Part shown: piece after piece, positions 49,575 to 60,043 of the stretch
Position numbering within the stretch: position 1 is the first letter of the stretch
How the letters are laid out: the number at the start of each line of letters is the position of its first letter
Assembly: GCA_963804245.1 (NCBI GenBank)
Contig: CAWDPQ010000011.1
Span: 62,001 to 126,000, forward strand
Origin: CAWDPQ01 sp963804245
GTDB lineage: Bacteria; Acidobacteriota; Vicinamibacteria; Vicinamibacterales; 2-12-FULL-66-21
Direction: 5' to 3'
DNA length: 64,000 bases
Translations under genes and position numbers: made by a program
Notes under the pieces: generated by a model
Seen by the model: only the letters and a program-made list of their open reading frames with translations
Told to the model about the DNA's origin: nothing
Database searches by the model: none

Positions 49575-49742
49575 CGGGAAGGGGTTCAGAGAGGGTTCAG
49601 GGAAGGTGCAGCAGGTTCAAGGTTCGGAACGTTCAGCGTTCAAGCCGTTCGCGAACCTCCACTGAACCGTCCCTAAGTGTGTTGAACCTTGAACCCCCGG
49701 AACCTTTCTGAACCCTTCCTGAACCTTTTCTGAACCCTTCCT
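49575..49742. repeat. GGTTCAG/CTGAACC inverted word array
   Basis: Left half: GGGGTTCAGAGAGGGTTCAG and AGGTTCAAGGTTCGG words. Right half: TTGAACCTTGAACCCC, CTGAACCCTTCCTGAACC and CTGAACCCTTCC. The halves are reverse complements in word content and could form a long hairpin between two minus-strand genes. Confidence 0.78.
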
Positions 49743-50533
49743 TACCGCGCGCGATACGGCGTCAGACGTTTGGGATCGCCGGCGTGCGGCGGGATGTAGA
49801 CGATATCGGCTTGCCCGCTCTGTCGGAAGACAGCGAAGCCGTGATAGTCGCCGGCACGCGTGAAGAGCTTCTCGTCGAACGGTACCGCCGGGCCATCCGA
49901 GAAGTATCGGCGGCTTTCGAGTTCGATGAAGACGCCGTTGATGCCTGTTGGCCGGCGAGCGGTCTCGAGTGGCCCGACCGGTCCGGGCTTAATGCCGGTC
50001 GTCCCGACCGGGGGCGCGGTCACGACCGGTGTTCGGTCGGAGTCCACTTCCTGCCGATCGACGATTTCCCCGACACGTGAAGGTGGCGCCTGCGCCTGCA
50101 CCATACCGGCGCCTGGCACGTACTCCATGCCGGACTGCTCCGCGGATCGGACCACCGGAAAGCTGGGGGACAAACTGCCAACCGTATCGGCGATCTCCCC
50201 CGAACGCCGACGCTCGTACGGCTGCATCAATCCGCCACTCAAAGGGGCAAATACAATGCTGTAAGGCTCGAGGGTGGTGCGACTGTAGAGCGGAATGCCC
50301 TGAAAGTGGCCGCTGCGAACCATCTCGTTGCCGTTGAAATACACCTGCGGTCCAGTGGGGTAATAGGTGTTTCCGTTGACCGTGATCGGCATCCCTGCCT
50401 GATACCAGACCTCATTCTCCACCGTGACAATGGGCTTGGGTGTGGGTTGCAGCGCCGTTTGCGCGAGCGGCGTCGAACCGGTCAGGAGCATGCCCGCCAG
50501 CGCGCCGACGAGAATTCCAGCTCTACCGTCCAT
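49742..50533 (-). CDS. Secreted protein of unknown function
   Basis: A 263-residue protein with a signal peptide (ILVGALAGMLLTGSTPLAQ). The first part (MPITVNGNTYYPTGPQVYFNGNEMVRSG) and the last (GVFIELESRRYFSDGPAVPFD, ADIVYIPPHAG) look like beta-rich repeats; the middle is Pro/Gly-rich and probably disordered. I recognise no family. Its neighbours are signal peptidase and an MBL hydrolase on the same strand. Confidence 0.65.
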   Translation of the reverse strand: MDGRAGILVGALAGMLLTGSTPLAQTALQPTPKPIVTVENEVWYQAGMPITVNGNTYYPTGPQVYFNGNEMVRSGHFQGIPLYSRTTLEPYSIVFAPLSGGLMQPYERRRSGEIADTVGSLSPSFPVVRSAEQSGMEYVPGAGMVQAQAPPSRVGEIVDRQEVDSDRTPVVTAPPVGTTGIKPGPVGPLETARRPTGINGVFIELESRRYFSDGPAVPFDEKLFTRAGDYHGFAVFRQSGQADIVYIPPHAGDPKRLTPYRAR

Positions 50534-50592
50534 CGAATTCTCCCTGCCTCACCGTTTCCATGGTCCAAGGCGCGTGCCACGACTCCCGCGGG

Positions 50593-51516
50593 TTATGCGG
50601 CTTTCTTGCGCCAGTACCTGGCGAGTCCCTGCCACGAGTAGTCGAGGCGTCCAGCCCGACTATATCTTGCCGCTTCGGCCTCGCCAACAGTTCTTCGCAG
50701 ATCCAGGAGCGCAGCCTCGACGAACCTCTTCTCGCGGTCGTCGTCGGACAGCGTCGCTTCGGCAAGGAGCCGGCGGACGATCGCATTCCACTCGTCCAGG
50801 CGGGAGAACAGCTCCTGGAAGTGCACGCGCGCACCGTGGTGAGGGCCGAAGTGCGTCAGAAAGAGCGTGTCGGGCTCCCACTTCAGAATCCGCGCCTCGC
50901 TGAGGCGCCACAGCTCGAGGTCGATGTCCGGCGGCGGGGTCGGTGGAAGGATGTAGGCCCCCGCCCCGCGGCGAATGCCGGCGACGTCGCCCACGAACGC
51001 AATGCGACTGTCCGCATCGTAAAAGCTCACATGATGTGAGGCATGTCCAGGCGTATAAGCGACATCCAGCTCCCGACCAGCCACCGCGATGCGTTCCCCA
51101 CCTTTCAAGACCCGGAGGCGATCGGCCGGAACCGCCAGGAAGTCTCCCCAGAGCCGTTCCATATCCTGGCCATACAGGCGTGACGCGCTGGCGAGGAGCT
51201 TCGTCGGATCGCTCAGGTGTGGCGCTCCCCGCTCGTGGACGTAGACCTCGATATCGGGGTTCTCGCGCACGAGGCTGCCGGTGCTCCCGGCATGATCGAG
51301 GTGGATGTGCGTCAACAGCAGCTGGCGCACGTCGCCGATGCGGATGCCTGTGTGCAGCAAGGTCTCGCGCAACCGGTCCAGGCAGGTGGTCGGTCCGGGA
51401 TCGATCAGCGCAACTCCAGAAGGGCCGTGTATGACGGCCGTCGCAATAATCCCGGGAAAACCGAGAAAGTGAAGATCCAGGTAATCGAGGCCAGCGGCAA
51501 GGGGCATCATGGGCAA
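50593..51516 (-). CDS. Metallo-beta-lactamase-fold hydrolase
   Basis: A 307-residue MBL-fold enzyme. The metal motif is LTHIHLDHAGSTG, with further ligands in the GHASHHVSFYD and THFGPHHG loops. The layout is that of glyoxalase II-like or quorum-lactonase-like hydrolases; the substrate cannot be named. ATG 51516. It faces clpS divergently with only 44 bases between starts, so promoters may overlap. Confidence 0.88.
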   Translation of the reverse strand: MPMMPLAAGLDYLDLHFLGFPGIIATAVIHGPSGVALIDPGPTTCLDRLRETLLHTGIRIGDVRQLLLTHIHLDHAGSTGSLVRENPDIEVYVHERGAPHLSDPTKLLASASRLYGQDMERLWGDFLAVPADRLRVLKGGERIAVAGRELDVAYTPGHASHHVSFYDADSRIAFVGDVAGIRRGAGAYILPPTPPPDIDLELWRLSEARILKWEPDTLFLTHFGPHHGARVHFQELFSRLDEWNAIVRRLLAEATLSDDDREKRFVEAALLDLRRTVGEAEAARYSRAGRLDYSWQGLARYWRKKAA

Positions 51517-51560
51517 GGCAATTCTATTACCGCGGCTCCTTGGTAGAATCGAAGAAGCCC

Positions 51561-51875
51561 ATGGCCGACGTAGACCGCCAGACCGGAGGGGAGGTCCTCG
51601 AGCGCACGCGGGAACAGCTCAAGAAGCCGGAACTTTTCAAAGTGCTGCTCCTGAACGACGATTACACGACCATGGATTTCGTGGTGGAGATTCTCGAAAG
51701 CGTATTTCACAAGCAGCCGGCCGAGGCGTTTCGCATCATGATGATGGTGCACACGCAGGGCAAGGGGCTGTGCGGCGTCTATCCGTTCGAGGTCGCCGAA
51801 ACCAAGGTCGCCGCCGTCGTCGATCGTGCGCGCGAGAACGGGTTCCCGCTGCGAGCGGCAATGGAACCGGAATAA
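51561..51875 (+). CDS. clpS: ClpS adaptor protein
   Basis: A 104-residue N-degron adaptor for ClpAP. The core is intact: KVLLLNDDYTTMDFVVEILESVF, with the acidic pocket residues and the VHTQGKGLCGVYPFEVAETK part. ATG 51561 is preferred over an upstream TTG at 51540. It is followed by clpA after a repeat of GAAGGAA words. Confidence 0.94.
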   Translation: MADVDRQTGGEVLERTREQLKKPELFKVLLLNDDYTTMDFVVEILESVFHKQPAEAFRIMMMVHTQGKGLCGVYPFEVAETKVAAVVDRARENGFPLRAAMEPE

Positions 51876-51918
51876 AGAAAGGAAGAAGGAAGAAGGAAGA
51901 AGGAAGGAAGAAGAAGCC
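51876..51918. repeat. GAAGGAA word array between clpS and clpA
   Basis: Direct AGAAGGA words (AAAGGAAGAAGGAAGAAGG and more), purine-only, in the 99-base gap between two functionally coupled genes. It could also act as an extended ribosome-binding region. Confidence 0.65.
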
Positions 51919-51974
51919 ATCTCTTGCCGCAAGAATGCCCAGAGCGGCAAGAAGGCCGCCCGCGAGGACCATTA

Positions 51975-54335
<2,361 letters not shown>

Positions 54336-54362
54336 CGCAGGTCGGGCGGGCCTGTCACAACC

Positions 54363-55166
54363 ATGTCTGAAAAAGAGTACAACATCCCGGTCAAGGTCGT
54401 CGATCGGCGGTGGTGGGCGAACCAGGATCAGGGAACCGCCGGGACAGACCGGGTGCCGTCCGGCTCGCAGAAGCCGACGTACGTCGAGGAGCTCGAGCGC
54501 CAGCTCGCCGAGAAGGATCGGCAGGTTCAGGAATACATCGGCAAGTATCGTCAGGCGGCAAGCGAATTCGAGGAGGCGCGGCTGCGCCTGCGCCGGGAAA
54601 TCTCCAAAGACATCGAGCGCGGTCGGCGCGAGATCATCGCCGATCTGCTCGAGGTTCTCGACAATCTCGATCGGGCGATCGAGTCGTCCAGCAGCGGATC
54701 ATCGCCGGACGCCCTACTGCAGGGCGTCGAGCTCGTCCGCCGCCAGTTTCTCGCGAAGCTGGAGGGCCTCGGCGTCCACCGCGTCGATGCGGAAGGACAG
54801 CACTTCGATCCCGCCATTCACGAAGCCGTCTCCGTCGTCCCCACAGCGGATCCCGCGCAGGACGGACGGGTCGTCGGCGTCGTCCGCCGCGGGTATCGAA
54901 TCAATGACGATGTCCTGCGGCCCGCTGCCGTTGCCGTGGCGAGAAAAGAAATAAGCGCGACCAGCGGATCGACGCTGGCGGCACGGCGCGCCGGTAGCCA
55001 GCAGGCGCCGGCTGCTGTCACCCCGAGAATCGACACGATGCCCGCGAGGTACTATCGGATCGGACGGCTTGACCGCGTAAAGAAGCGTCGACAACAGGCG
55101 CGACGCCAGCACGGCGCCGCCGACGCCCACAACGAGACCCGCCACAATCGGTCGCATCGAGCCTGA
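54363..55166 (+). CDS. grpE: GrpE nucleotide exchange factor with repeat/remnant-derived C-terminal extension
   Basis: A 267-residue frame. Residues about 35-110 are the long coiled coil (EELERQLAEKDRQVQEYIGKY), and the beta domain ends in GYRINDDVLRPAAVAVARKE near residue 198, where GrpE proteins normally stop. The last 70 residues are Arg/Gln/Ala-rich and are encoded by the reverse strand of a dead ABC permease (54950-55290), so they are probably not ancestral. It acts with DnaK in folding and release of ADP; dnaK is not in the window. It starts 27 bases after clpA. Confidence 0.88.
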   Translation: MSEKEYNIPVKVVDRRWWANQDQGTAGTDRVPSGSQKPTYVEELERQLAEKDRQVQEYIGKYRQAASEFEEARLRLRREISKDIERGRREIIADLLEVLDNLDRAIESSSSGSSPDALLQGVELVRRQFLAKLEGLGVHRVDAEGQHFDPAIHEAVSVVPTADPAQDGRVVGVVRRGYRINDDVLRPAAVAVARKEISATSGSTLAARRAGSQQAPAAVTPRIDTMPARYYRIGRLDRVKKRRQQARRQHGAADAHNETRHNRSHRA

Positions 55167-55290
55167 GACCACGAGCTGTATTACTTGAGCGCGCCGCGCG
55201 CCGAGCGCTACCCGGATGCCCATTACTGCGCGTGCGTTGCGACACGATGTAGCTGACCACGCCGTAGATGCCAATCGCCAGCAGTGAACG
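54950..55290 (-). pseudogene. Remnant of an ADOP-type ABC permease C terminus
   Basis: On the minus strand, three frames in turn give the final part of an ADOP/MacB permease: GIYGVVSYIVSQRTRS, then GIRVALGARRAQVIQLVVSG and LLSTLLYAVKPSDP, then GVTAAGACWLPARRAASVDPLVAL. At least two frame breaks and the loss of everything upstream show it is dead. Its right side runs into repeat DNA (55291-55561). It overlaps the 3' end of grpE. Confidence 0.8.
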
Positions 55291-55613
55291 CTGATGCATG
55301 TCAAGGGATGCGTCGTGCCTGCCGCGCCGCAGCTTGAGCGGAGGCGGGGGCTCGGCTTGCCGTGCCGCAGCTTTGGCGGAGCGGAGGCTCGGGGGCAGCG
55401 CCTGCGGCCCGAGCGAGCGGGGGTGCGCGAGCGAGAGCGAGCGGGGGTGCCCGCCTCCGCTGGTCGAAGAAAAAGCGGGCGACCAGCTACGGCGAGGTCT
55501 CGCCGGAGCGCGCATGGATGGATCGCGCGCGGAGGCGGAGGACCCCGCGAGCGCTGGGAAATGCGGCTCGGGGCTCCGGGAAAAAGGCTACCGGCAGGGC
55601 GCCGGTTTTCCGA
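55291..55613. repeat. Repeat-filled spacer with dispersed repeat copy D
   Basis: Copy D occupies 55397-55561: it starts GCGCCTGCGGCCCGAGCGAG, contains GGCGAGGTCTCGCC and ends GGACCCCGCGAGCGCTGGG. The part before it has GGAGGCTCGGGGGC and CTTGAGCGGAGGCGGGGG pieces. No gene is visible. Confidence 0.7.
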
Positions 55614-55835
55614 TCAGTGGGGTCGGCATCCGCAGGTGCCCATGCCGCACCCGCCGGTCATCGGGAGTTGCGCCGATTCGGCTCGACCGTTCCCCGATCC
55701 GACCATCCCCGGGCTCGAGAGCAGCTTCGCCAGGTTGGCGCTTCTGCAGCCGGGGCACTCGGGCGTGCGCTCCGCGGTCACGAACGTCTCGAACTTCTTT
55801 CCGCAATCGTCGCATCGATACTCGAACATCGGCAT
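55614..55835 (-). CDS. FmdB-family zinc ribbon protein
   Basis: A 73-residue protein starting at ATG 55835 (PMFEYRCDDCGKKFE). Two CxxC pairs (CDDC, CPGC) form the FmdB zinc ribbon, followed by SANLAKLLSSPG. The C terminus is Cys/Gly-rich (GGCGMGTCGC), which may bind another metal. The family is usually called a putative regulator; its role is not established. An upstream in-frame ATG (56003) would translate repeat DNA and is rejected. Confidence 0.88.
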   Translation of the reverse strand: MPMFEYRCDDCGKKFETFVTAERTPECPGCRSANLAKLLSSPGMVGSGNGRAESAQLPMTGGCGMGTCGCRPH

Positions 55836-55992
55836 GAGCCTATTGTAGCTGACCTGCCGAACGCTCGAGCTCCCGCCTCCGCTAAAGCTACGGCGCGGCA
55901 GGCCCGAGCCCCGCCTCCTAGCTCGGCGTGAGCCCGATTCCAATTCCCCCCTCGTGCGGTTAAATGGAGGTTTGATTCGGTAGGAGTCATCG

Positions 55993-56856
55993 ATGCCTGA
56001 CATTCACGAGCGAGGCTACGCCCATCCCGACGTACTCGTCAGTACGGACTGGGTTGCCAGCCACCTGAACGATGCGAACGTGCGGTTGATTGAATCCAAC
56101 GAAGACACGCTGCTCTACTCGTCTGGTCACATACCGGGCGCCGTCCATGTGGACTGGACGTCCGATCTCAACGACCAGATTCGGCGCGACTACATCACCC
56201 GCGAGGGTTTCGAACAATTGATGTCGCGCATCGGTGCAACTCCCGAGACGACCGTCGTGTTCTACGGCGACAAGAACAACTGGTGGGCGTGCTACGCGTT
56301 CTGGGTGTTCCAGCTGTTCGGCCACACGAAGGCAAAGATCATGGATGGCGGCCGCGTCAAGTGGGAAAAGGAAGAAAGGCCGCTGACGCGCGATGTCCCT
56401 TCGCTTCCGCGCTCGTCGTACAAGGCATCGGACCGCGCTGATAGCCGGCACCGCGCGTTTCGAGACGACGTATTTGCACACGTACAGGGCAAGGGTCAGC
56501 TGGTCGATGTGCGCAGCCCGGAAGAGTACGCCGGCACGCGCATGCACATGCCGGATTACCCGAACGAGGGAGCGCTGCGCGGCGGTCACATCCCGGGTGC
56601 GCGCAGCATCCCGTGGGCTCGGGCTATCAACCCCGAGGACGGCACCTTCAAGTCCGCTCCCGAGCTCAAGAAGATTTACTGCGACGAAAAACAGCTGTCG
56701 CCGTCACAGCCGACGATTGCCTACTGCCGCATCGGAGAGCGCAGCAGCCACAGCTGGTTCGCGCTGAAGTACCTGCTCGGATTCGAGAACGTGCGCAACT
56801 ACGACGGGTCGTGGACGGAGTGGGGCAACATGGTGAATGTGCCGATCGAGAAATAG
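55993..56856 (+). CDS. Thiosulfate sulfurtransferase (two rhodanese domains)
   Basis: A 287-residue rhodanese. The inactive N-terminal domain (residues 15-135) precedes the catalytic domain with active-site Cys in IAYCRIGERSSHSW, the CRxGER loop typical of SseA/CysA-type thiosulfate sulfurtransferases. It moves sulfane sulfur from thiosulfate to an acceptor. A SufE gene follows at 57069 on the same strand, so both may serve sulfur trafficking. Confidence 0.93.
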   Translation: MPDIHERGYAHPDVLVSTDWVASHLNDANVRLIESNEDTLLYSSGHIPGAVHVDWTSDLNDQIRRDYITREGFEQLMSRIGATPETTVVFYGDKNNWWACYAFWVFQLFGHTKAKIMDGGRVKWEKEERPLTRDVPSLPRSSYKASDRADSRHRAFRDDVFAHVQGKGQLVDVRSPEEYAGTRMHMPDYPNEGALRGGHIPGARSIPWARAINPEDGTFKSAPELKKIYCDEKQLSPSQPTIAYCRIGERSSHSWFALKYLLGFENVRNYDGSWTEWGNMVNVPIEK

Positions 56857-57068
56857 GGACGGGAGTTGGAAGTTGGGAGGAATTGGTAAGCGGGTATGGC
56901 CCCTCAATCCACGATGTTCGCTGGTCAAAAGCAAACAGGATAAGGAGGCAAGGAGAAATTTGTTGTTCTCTCCTCTTCTCCTATGCTCCTGTAGGTTTGG
57001 CGAGTGGTCGTCGTCGATTGAGCCTTGTACCCCGCTAAACAAGATCGTTGGGAGTTGACGGCCGTTCT
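56857..57068. repeat. Word-rich spacer upstream of sufE
   Basis: GGGAGTTGGAAGTTGGGAGG words near 56860 and a purine/pyrimidine inverted part (AAGGAGGCAAGGAGAA... TTCTCTCCTCTTCTCC) at 56940-56990. Hairpin potential; no gene seen. Confidence 0.45.
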
Positions 57069-57503
57069 ATGTATCCAGCCAAACTCCAACAGCTTCTCGA
57101 AACGTTCGACATGTTCCCCGATCCCGCGGATCGCACGGGCATGCTCCTCAGCTATTCGGATCAATTCCGTGAGGTTCCGGCAGACGTCGCCACGCGGCCG
57201 TTCCCGAAGTCGCACCAGGTGCCTCAGTGTGAATCGGACGCCTATGTATGGGCGATGAAGCAACCTGATGGCACGCTCACGCTCCACTTCGCCGTGGAAA
57301 ACCCATCGGGCGTATCGGCGCGGGCGCTGGCGGCGATTCTCGAACGCACGCTGTCGGGGCTGACTCCTGCCGACATCGCCGGAGTGGATTCCCACATCGT
57401 CGAGCGCATCTTCCGGCAGAACATCTCCATGGGCAAGGGCATGGGGCTCATGGCAATGGTCGAGGCCGTACGCGCTCTCGCCAACAGAGCGGCAAGCTCC
57501 TAA
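57069..57503 (+). CDS. sufE: SufE-family sulfur acceptor
   Basis: A 144-residue SufE-like protein: MYPAKLQQLLETFDMF, LLSYSDQFREVP, then the active Cys in VPQCESDAYVWAM. SufE takes sulfur from the cysteine desulfurase SufS for FeS assembly. ATG 57069 fits the family start; a GTG/TTG further up is less likely. The stop overlaps the convergent TolB-like gene by four bases. Confidence 0.9.
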   Translation: MYPAKLQQLLETFDMFPDPADRTGMLLSYSDQFREVPADVATRPFPKSHQVPQCESDAYVWAMKQPDGTLTLHFAVENPSGVSARALAAILERTLSGLTPADIAGVDSHIVERIFRQNISMGKGMGLMAMVEAVRALANRAASS

Positions 57504-58813
57504 CGCCGAGCGACGACAAATAAGTCGAAGTCGTTGCGAAGATCCGACGGCTCGGTCGGATGTCGCGATGAAAATACGATGATGTCCGCGGCGCCGTCGA
57601 TGGCGGCGCCGGCACTTGGCGCCATCCACTCCCCCGCCTCATCGCCGCTTACGCGGGTCATGACCCGGCTCTCTCGATCGAGCAGAAAAACGTCCCAGAG
57701 CAGATTGATATCTTCCGCGACGCCCTTGCAGTCTCGCGTGCACACCAGGTCGGATGCCTGCGACTGGAACACGACAAACCGCCCATCGTCGGACACCACG
57801 GGCGATCCGCTCGTGGCATTTGCAGTGGCGCGGTCCGTGCGGCGGCTGATCGCTTCGAGCGACCCGGTTTCGACGTCGACCAGAAACACGTCCGGCGACC
57901 GGTTGCGATCCTGGGCTGTCAGATTCGTGGCCATGGAAGAGAAGACAACGGAGCGCCCGTTGCCGCTGATGGCCGGTGCCCAACTCGAGCCGTCCGGCGT
58001 CCGGCCACTGGAGCCGACGCTGAGCCGGGTTGTCCGCTGCCGGTCGCGATCGCGCAGGTAGATGTTCCAGGTCGGCGGCGCGGGCGGTGCAGCCCGGCCG
58101 GTCGGTCGAGTCCCGTCGAGCTCCGCCGTCGACGCGAAGGCAACGCGACGTCCGTCGGCGCTGACACTGGGAGACAAGTTCGATCCGGCTGCCGGTTGAC
58201 GGCCACTGCTATCGACGCTGAGCCGCCGAATCGTTCGCTCGGTTCGCTCATAGACGTAGATGTCTGACTTCTTGCCGTTCGCGTCGCCGCCGCTCACGAG
58301 ATTGGTCGCAACGGACGAGAACACGACGACGCTGGAGTCGCGGCTGATCTTCGGCGTCGTGCTCGAGCCGTCGGCGCGCTCACCAGACCTCGGGGCACTC
58401 ACCAGCGTGACCGTGCCCTCGCGTCGATCGCGCAGCAGGATTTCCACCTGCAGCGATCCAGAAGCTGTCGGAATAACCGATTCGTAAACGAGGAAGCGGC
58501 CATCCCCGCTCAGACTGACGGGGCCGCTATCGAATTCCGACGACTCGCCGCCATCCGTGACGCTCTCGAGCGTGAGACGGCCGTCGACGCGGTCGACGAC
58601 GTAGACATCGCGGCGGCTGTTGGTGTCGGCCGGCGCCAGGCGGGCGTACGACGTAAATGCGATGTAACGGCCGTCGGCGCTCACCGCCGCCGGCGCCGAA
58701 TCCAGGGGCGACCACCACGGATCCTGCTGGACGAGCGTGTGCACGGATGGAGCCTCCCCTGCAGGACCGCACAGGAGACCGACGAGCACCGCGGAGGCTG
58801 TATTCGCCCGCAT
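57500..58813 (-). CDS. Secreted TolB-like beta-propeller protein
   Basis: A 437-residue protein with a signal peptide, then about seven repeats of the WD40-like TolB type (SADGRYIAFTS, SGDGRFLVYES, SADGRRVAFAS, SGNGRSVVFSS, SDDGRFVVFQS). Such propellers bind partner proteins or carbohydrates in the periplasm; no catalytic residues are seen. No pal or tol genes are adjacent. Convergent with sufE and seven bases after the HELEH gene, same strand, so probably co-transcribed. Confidence 0.85.
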   Translation of the reverse strand: MRANTASAVLVGLLCGPAGEAPSVHTLVQQDPWWSPLDSAPAAVSADGRYIAFTSYARLAPADTNSRRDVYVVDRVDGRLTLESVTDGGESSEFDSGPVSLSGDGRFLVYESVIPTASGSLQVEILLRDRREGTVTLVSAPRSGERADGSSTTPKISRDSSVVVFSSVATNLVSGGDANGKKSDIYVYERTERTIRRLSVDSSGRQPAAGSNLSPSVSADGRRVAFASTAELDGTRPTGRAAPPAPPTWNIYLRDRDRQRTTRLSVGSSGRTPDGSSWAPAISGNGRSVVFSSMATNLTAQDRNRSPDVFLVDVETGSLEAISRRTDRATANATSGSPVVSDDGRFVVFQSQASDLVCTRDCKGVAEDINLLWDVFLLDRESRVMTRVSGDEAGEWMAPSAGAAIDGAADIIVFSSRHPTEPSDLRNDFDLFVVARR

Positions 58814-58820
58814 CGCCTCC

Positions 58821-59426
58821 TCAGTCCAGCCCCCGCCGAACCTCCGCCGCCACCGTCATGCCGGCGCGTGTGGCGCGCACGGTCTCGAATGCCGGTTCGG
58901 GCGCCTCCCCACGCCTGACTCCGCTCATCGCGGCATCCGCCTTCGACGCGAGATCGACACCGTCGAGCTGTTCGATGACGTGTTCCAGCTCGTGCGCGAT
59001 CAGCTCCGCGGCCTGATCGGGACTGAAGATTTCGATGTGGGCAACGAGGCGGCGTCCGTCGCGGCTGATCCTCGTTCGAGCGCGCACCCGCGTCACCATC
59101 GGACGGCTGCCCGGCTGCAGCGTCACCACGAGATCGGACGCCGTGGTGATGCGCCAGCACTGGCGGCGGAACGTCGGCGATCGCTTGAGCATCTCCTGCA
59201 CGACCGGGCGGTAGATGCCGGGCTCGAGGTTGGGCGGCACGGCTTCGGGCCAGACCTCTTGCGGCCGGCTGACGACGTACTCGCGCAGCGCGCTGCTGAC
59301 CGTTCGGTCGATCGTGGTCGTTGCGCGATTGCCGCTGTTCGATTGCGCGAATCCGGAGACGGCAAAAACAATCTGGACTGCACATGCGATCACCGCAACG
59401 TCCAACAATCGATGTGCGCCACACAT
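58821..59426 (-). CDS. Secreted protein with HExxH zinc motif
   Basis: A 201-residue protein from ATG 59426, with a signal peptide (VIACAVQIVFAVSGFAQ). The motif ELIAHELEHVIEQLDG (HExxH) suggests a small zinc peptidase-like domain; a third ligand is not obvious. A start at 59642 would read through the PadR operators and is rejected. It is divergent from padR, with both palindromes in the shared region, so it may be under the same control. Confidence 0.7.
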   Translation of the reverse strand: MCGAHRLLDVAVIACAVQIVFAVSGFAQSNSGNRATTTIDRTVSSALREYVVSRPQEVWPEAVPPNLEPGIYRPVVQEMLKRSPTFRRQCWRITTASDLVVTLQPGSRPMVTRVRARTRISRDGRRLVAHIEIFSPDQAAELIAHELEHVIEQLDGVDLASKADAAMSGVRRGEAPEPAFETVRATRAGMTVAAEVRRGLD

Positions 59427-59512
59427 GATGCAATGAGACGAATATCCGGTGCAGAAAGTTGGCTCACTTCTGCATGGAGACAAACGTTTCATGTGACGAA
59501 CAGGTTCACTCT

Positions 59513-59531
59513 CCCATCGTCTGCCGATGGG
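59513..59531. promoter_or_regulatory. Palindromic operator 1 upstream of padR
   Basis: CCCATCGTCTGCCGATGGG: seven-base arms (CCCATCG/CGATGGG) around five bases. Same palindrome as operator 2, 52 bases upstream of it, about five helical turns, so two dimers could bind on one face. Confidence 0.7.
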
Positions 59532-59564
59532 ACTTGACGGTCGGCGCCCATCCGATCCATCCTT

Positions 59565-59583
59565 CCCATCGTCTAACGATGGG
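59565..59583. promoter_or_regulatory. Palindromic operator 2, next to the padR ribosome-binding site
   Basis: CCCATCGTCTAACGATGGG: perfect eight-base arms around CTA. It ends at 59583, within the GGGAAG ribosome-binding site (59581-59586) of padR, so binding would block both transcription and translation start. This fits PadR autorepression. Confidence 0.75.
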
Positions 59584-59592
59584 AAGATGCCG

Positions 59593-59931
59593 ATGGCCTT
59601 GACCAACCAACCCCCCGACCTGCTGCCCGGGACCCTGGACATGCTGATCCTCCGCGCGTTGATTCGCGGCCCGCTGCACGGGTATGGGATTGCCGAGCGA
59701 CTGCGCCAGGTCTCGCAGGAGGTGCTGCAGGTCGGTGAGAGCTCGCTCTACCCGGCCTTGCAGCGGCTCCTCCTCAACGGCTGGGTCAAGGCCGCCTGGG
59801 GGGCGTCGGAGAACAACAGACGGGCGCGTTACTACACGCTGACTGCCGCCGGGCGGAAACGGCTGGAGGCGGAGCGCGACGAGTTCCAGCGGCTGATCGT
59901 CGCGATTCAGCGGGTTCTCGAGGGCGCGTAG
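59593..59931 (+). CDS. PadR-family transcriptional regulator
   Basis: A 112-residue winged-helix repressor: LLPGTLDMLILRALIRGPLHGYGIAERL, SLYPALQRLLLNGWVKAAWG, YYTLTAAGRKRLEAE. ATG 59593 is six bases after GGGAAG; ATG 59587 is an alternative. In Acidobacteriota this subgroup nearly always precedes an ADOP-type ABC permease, as here. Likely ligand-responsive and autoregulated through the two palindromes upstream. Confidence 0.9.
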   Translation: MALTNQPPDLLPGTLDMLILRALIRGPLHGYGIAERLRQVSQEVLQVGESSLYPALQRLLLNGWVKAAWGASENNRRARYYTLTAAGRKRLEAERDEFQRLIVAIQRVLEGA

Positions 59932-59933
59932 CC

Positions 59934-60032
59934 ATGGCCAAGCTGTTCCGTCGGCTGCGGTATCTGCTGCGGCAGGGCCGGATGGAGCGGGAGCTCGCGC
60001 TTTCGCTGCGGGCAAGAGCAGCGGTGTGCTGA
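59934..60032 (+). pseudogene. Remnant N terminus of an ADOP permease
   Basis: A 32-residue frame (MAKLFRRLRYLLRQGRMERE, then LALSLRARAAVC) begins two bases after padR. The first 22 residues match the conserved N-terminal ADOP helix that normally follows PadR genes; the rest is lost. It stops 12 bases before the intact permease start. It looks like the scar of a deleted or replaced permease. Confidence 0.65.
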
Positions 60033-60043
60033 GGAGAATTGCC

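Noticed and set aside
55614..56003. Longer FmdB protein from 56003
   Set aside because: The extra 56 residues are repeat DNA; the family start PMFEYRC is at 55835.
58821..59642. Longer start (59642) for the HExxH protein
   Set aside because: It would translate both PadR palindromes and place the signal peptide 70 residues inside.
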